Origin: Verrucomicrobiaceae bacterium
GTDB taxonomy: Bacteria; Verrucomicrobiota; Verrucomicrobiia; Verrucomicrobiales; Akkermansiaceae
Reading direction: 5' to 3'
NCBI GenBank assembly: GCA_027485995.1
Contig: JAIXPW010000187.1
Coordinates: forward strand, 1-33,187
Length of the DNA: 33,187 nucleotides
Positions 31,244 to 33,187 of this stretch are shown here, in pieces. A model generated the notes under the pieces. That model was given only the letters and a program-made list of their open reading frames with translations, was not told where the DNA came from and did not search any database. The position numbers and the translations under genes are program-made. Position 1 is the first letter of the stretch. Each line of letters opens with the position of its first letter.

Positions 31244-32188
31244 GTGGAAAAGTACTGGGAACACGACCTGCCCGAGCGATTCGGGCCGATGACGACCAAG
31301 GAGCTGCGGCAAAACCTGCGTCGCGGCAGTTTCGTCTATCCCTTTCTCGGCATTCAACTTCTCGCGGTGATCGCCATGGCGGTCGAGTTCCAGTTGGGCG
31401 ATGTCGGGCACTACACCGAGTGGGTTGGCGCGATGAATCTCAGCCTGCTCGTCATATCCGGGCCGTTCTGGATGGTCGTGACGCTCATCTGCCTGCTCAT
31501 CATGCCGCTCGGCGGACTGGTCTTGATGGGCCAGGAACTCGAGGAGGGAAACCACGAGCTCCTGCTGCTCACCCATCTTGACCGCTGGAAGGTGGTGCTC
31601 GGAAAATTCTTCACGCTCTGGGGACTTTGCTCGCTGACCTTCATTTCTCTCATGCCCTATGTGGTCGTTCGCTATCTGTTAGGCAGCATCGAGTGGTGGC
31701 GCGAGGCAGCCTGTTCGCTGAGCATCCTCGGTGGCTCCGCGATCCTTTGCGCGGGAGCGATCGGGGCCTCGTCCTTCAAGGGTCTCGGTGCGCGCATTGG
31801 CATCATGGTGCTGTTCCTCCTATCGTTCGTTGCGGGTTGTTCAGCCCCGCTGATTTTCTCTGCTTATCAAACCAAAACCTGCGGGGTCTGGTATCATCTC
31901 AGCGCCATCGGCTCGGTGATCTGTTACACCCTGCTGGGCCTCTCGCTCGCGCGATCCCGCCTGAGACTCGTGGTCCATGCCTATGAAGTGAAGCCGAGCT
32001 GGATGATTGTCGGCCTGCTGGTCTTCACGCCCTTCGTGATCTGGATGACCACTGCTTTCACCGGCGGCTACGCGGGCTTTGTCGGCCTCATTGGCATGGC
32101 CTTCGTCGCCATCTACGCCGACGTCACCCCCAAGGCCCCGAAGTGGGTCACCGCCCCGGTGCCGAACGTGCCGAAGGCGGGGGGCTAG
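31244..32188 (+). CDS. Polytopic membrane protein, ABC-2-permease-like
   Basis: The protein is 314 aa from GTG 31244 (VEKYWEHDLPERFG...). The frame is open to 30749, but there it runs antisense through the DUF2237 gene, so the long version is rejected. ATG 31289 (MTTKELRQNL) is a shorter alternative. The protein starts with an amphipathic TKELRQNLRRGSF stretch, then about seven hydrophobic helices (~31-48, 58-87, 116-135, 142-160, 168-188, 200-218, 245-290). The EELEEGNHELLLLTHLDRWK loop after helix two resembles ABC-2-type permeases. No ATPase gene is adjacent in the window. The short tail is Pro/Lys-rich (VTAPVPNVPKAGG). Confidence 0.75.
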   Translation: MEKYWEHDLPERFGPMTTKELRQNLRRGSFVYPFLGIQLLAVIAMAVEFQLGDVGHYTEWVGAMNLSLLVISGPFWMVVTLICLLIMPLGGLVLMGQELEEGNHELLLLTHLDRWKVVLGKFFTLWGLCSLTFISLMPYVVVRYLLGSIEWWREAACSLSILGGSAILCAGAIGASSFKGLGARIGIMVLFLLSFVAGCSAPLIFSAYQTKTCGVWYHLSAIGSVICYTLLGLSLARSRLRLVVHAYEVKPSWMIVGLLVFTPFVIWMTTAFTGGYAGFVGLIGMAFVAIYADVTPKAPKWVTAPVPNVPKAGG

Positions 32189-32445
32189 ATTGAGTCCGCC
32201 ATGATGGGGTTGTGACGAGATGAAGATGGTCAGGCGGGTGCTTCGTCATTCAGGGGCTGCTTCCCTGCGGCTGAGGTTGGGTCGGAGTGTTCTTGATGGA
32301 TATGTGGAACTGGGACATCTCCGTCCCAATGAGGATGACAGAAGCCATTTGCCGTGCTGGCCTTCGAATGTCCACAGGTGCAGGACCCGGGAAGTTCCGG
32401 GAGGCGATCAACCTGGTGACCGCGGATTTCCAGCATCTTCAATCG
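32189..32445. other. Intergenic DNA, no gene seen
   Basis: Candidate ORFs on both strands lack protein-like sequence. There is a short GC-rich imperfect dyad (ACCCGGGAAGTTCCGGGAGG around 32387-32402) and no recognisable promoter or repeat shared with the rest of the window. Confidence 0.35.
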
Positions 32446-32832
32446 CTATGCAAGCCAGGCAAAGGCATGCAGACCTGTTCCAAGAACGATCCAGTATGAA
32501 CCCAAGAGATAAGGACGCAGTGGTCTCTTGTGCGGTGAGGAACTCAAGAGGCCGATGCCAAGGGTCCCCAAGGCGAATGCAGGAAGGCCAATCACCATCA
32601 TGGAGAACGCTGTCATGCCTTCGTCATCCTTGCTGATGATGTAATCTTCGGATGACATCAACTCTGGCTCTCTTTCGTGCCTCTCGATCAACTTCCGATA
32701 TCGATAGGCCGATCCAGGTCGGATGCTGATCAAACTCGAGGCGATGGCGGTGATCCCCAGGACAAGCATGAGCCATGCTGCAGGTCTAACATTCACCCAC
32801 GGACCATGATTGACAGACCCGTTTTCCGCCAC
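32446..32832 (-). CDS. Small membrane protein, three predicted helices
   Basis: The protein is up to 128 aa. The first in-frame start is GTG 32830-32832, but this lies inside the ppdK terminator; GTG 32796 or ATG 32769 (MLVLGITAIASSLI) are more likely, the latter placing the first helix at the N-terminus. Helices are at about residues 18-37, 72-96 and 107-128 of the long version. Between the first two is a charged loop (KLIERHEREPELMSSEDYII) that includes the only conserved-looking part. I do not recognise the family. The gene follows ppdK on the same strand, after a strong terminator. Confidence 0.5.
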   Translation of the reverse strand: MAENGSVNHGPWVNVRPAAWLMLVLGITAIASSLISIRPGSAYRYRKLIERHEREPELMSSEDYIISKDDEGMTAFSMMVIGLPAFALGTLGIGLLSSSPHKRPLRPYLLGSYWIVLGTGLHAFAWLA

Positions 32833-32864
32833 AAAAAAGCCGCCCCGGTTCCCCGGGACGGCTT
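32833..32864 (-). terminator. Rho-independent terminator of ppdK
   Basis: On the minus strand AAGCCGTCCCGG (32864-32853) pairs with CCGGGGCGGCTT (32848-32837) with one mismatch and a 4-base loop. It is followed by a T-run (complement of A 32833-32838). It lies 42 bp after the ppdK stop codon. Confidence 0.85.
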
Positions 32865-32905
32865 TTGGATGGAATGGGCTCGACGCTTGGAAAGCGCCGC
32901 CACGG

Positions 32906-33187
32906 TCACTTCTTCTTGGCGGCCTTCTTGGCAGCCTTCTTCGCCTTCGGGGCGGGGGCTGCTGCGGCGTCCTCGATGGCGGCCTGGGCGGCGGCGAGGC
33001 GGGCGACCGGCACGCGGTATGGCGAGCAGGACACGTAGTTCAGGCCGAGCTTGTGGCAGAACTTCACGGAGTCCGGATCACCACCGTGCTCGCCGCAGAT
33101 GCCGAGCTTGATGCCCGGGCGGGTGCTGCGGCCCTTGGCCACGGCGATTTCCATGAGCTGTCCGACGCCGGTGGCATCGAGGGTGGC
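32906..33187 (-). CDS. ppdK: Pyruvate phosphate dikinase, C-terminal end (cut by window edge)
   Basis: The minus-strand frame is open to the window edge; 93 residues are visible, ending at the stop codon 32906-32908. [24 protein letters not shown] and [20 protein letters not shown] are characteristic of the C-terminal PEP/pyruvate-binding domain of PPDK, which interconverts pyruvate, ATP and phosphate with PEP, AMP and PPi. The conserved Cys in GICGEHGG, which protonates enolpyruvate, is present. After the usual end (RLAAAQA) there are about 27 extra residues rich in Ala and Lys ([17 protein letters not shown]), a histone-H1-like tail not found in most PPDKs. Confidence 0.95.
   Translation of the reverse strand, partial: ATLDATGVGQLMEIAVAKGRSTRPGIKLGICGEHGGDPDSVKFCHKLGLNYVSCSPYRVPVARLAAAQAAIEDAAAAPAPKAKKAAKKAAKKK

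Noticed and set aside
32220..32636. 138-aa plus-strand ORF
   Set aside because: It is Arg/Ser/His-rich with no hydrophobic core pattern, and antisense to the small membrane protein gene over its second half.
1..33187. tRNA, rRNA or riboswitch genes
   Set aside because: No cloverleaf, rRNA core motif or known riboswitch signature was noticed on reading both strands; a covariance-model search was not possible here.

Overview
The window looks like a chromosomal stretch from a member of the Verrucomicrobiota, probably near Verrucomicrobiaceae. The best marker is a 1,181-aa prepilin-like protein that resembles 'Verru_Chthon cassette protein A'. Supporting signs are a sigma factor next to a Ser/Thr kinase with a formylglycine-enzyme-like tail, very large exported repeat proteins with thrombospondin-3-like Asp-rich loops, GC-rich coding DNA, and few convincing Shine-Dalgarno sequences. 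The assignment rests on reading protein families by eye; no search was run.

Layout. 1-4.2 kb is an accessory patch: the 3' end of an IS4-family transposase, a GYF_2-domain membrane protein, two unrecognised small genes, a small gene broken by an in-frame TGA, a PIN-toxin/ribbon-helix-helix antitoxin pair with its own promoter and palindrome, dispersed repeats and the 3' stump of a cutA gene. 4.2-11.6 kb has a secreted M60-like peptidase facing away from a three-gene run (cassette protein A plus two exported proteins of unknown function). 11.6-17.5 kb is a minus-strand set: sigma factor, overlapping kinase with a formylglycine-enzyme-like domain, then a 978-aa exported protein built of about 14 repeats. 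17.5-19.0 kb is non-coding and holds a long dispersed repeat, a perfectly phased 21-bp tandem array of 15 units and the 3' stump of a uvrA gene. 19.05-26.2 kb is one 2,384-aa exported SpvB/FG-GAP/RHS protein. 26.2-26.97 kb is another copy of the long repeat, and it runs into the signal-peptide codons of a GH16 glycosidase. 26.9-30.8 kb is a GH16-GH3 pair for beta-glucan-type polysaccharide breakdown. 30.8-33.2 kb has a DUF2237 protein, a polytopic membrane protein, a small membrane protein, and the C-terminus of pyruvate phosphate dikinase with its terminator.

How it fits together. The core genes (GH16/GH3, ppdK, DUF2237, cassette A) suggest a free-living polysaccharide degrader. Accessory DNA is concentrated at 0-4.2, 17.5-19.0 and 26.2-26.9 kb, where related repeat modules sit beside 3' gene stumps. 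The most unusual item is the RHS tip. Its last ~128 residues carry all five M23 (LytM-type) active-site residues, but with the HxxxD motif after the HxH motif, as in a circularly permuted peptidase. No immunity gene follows it.
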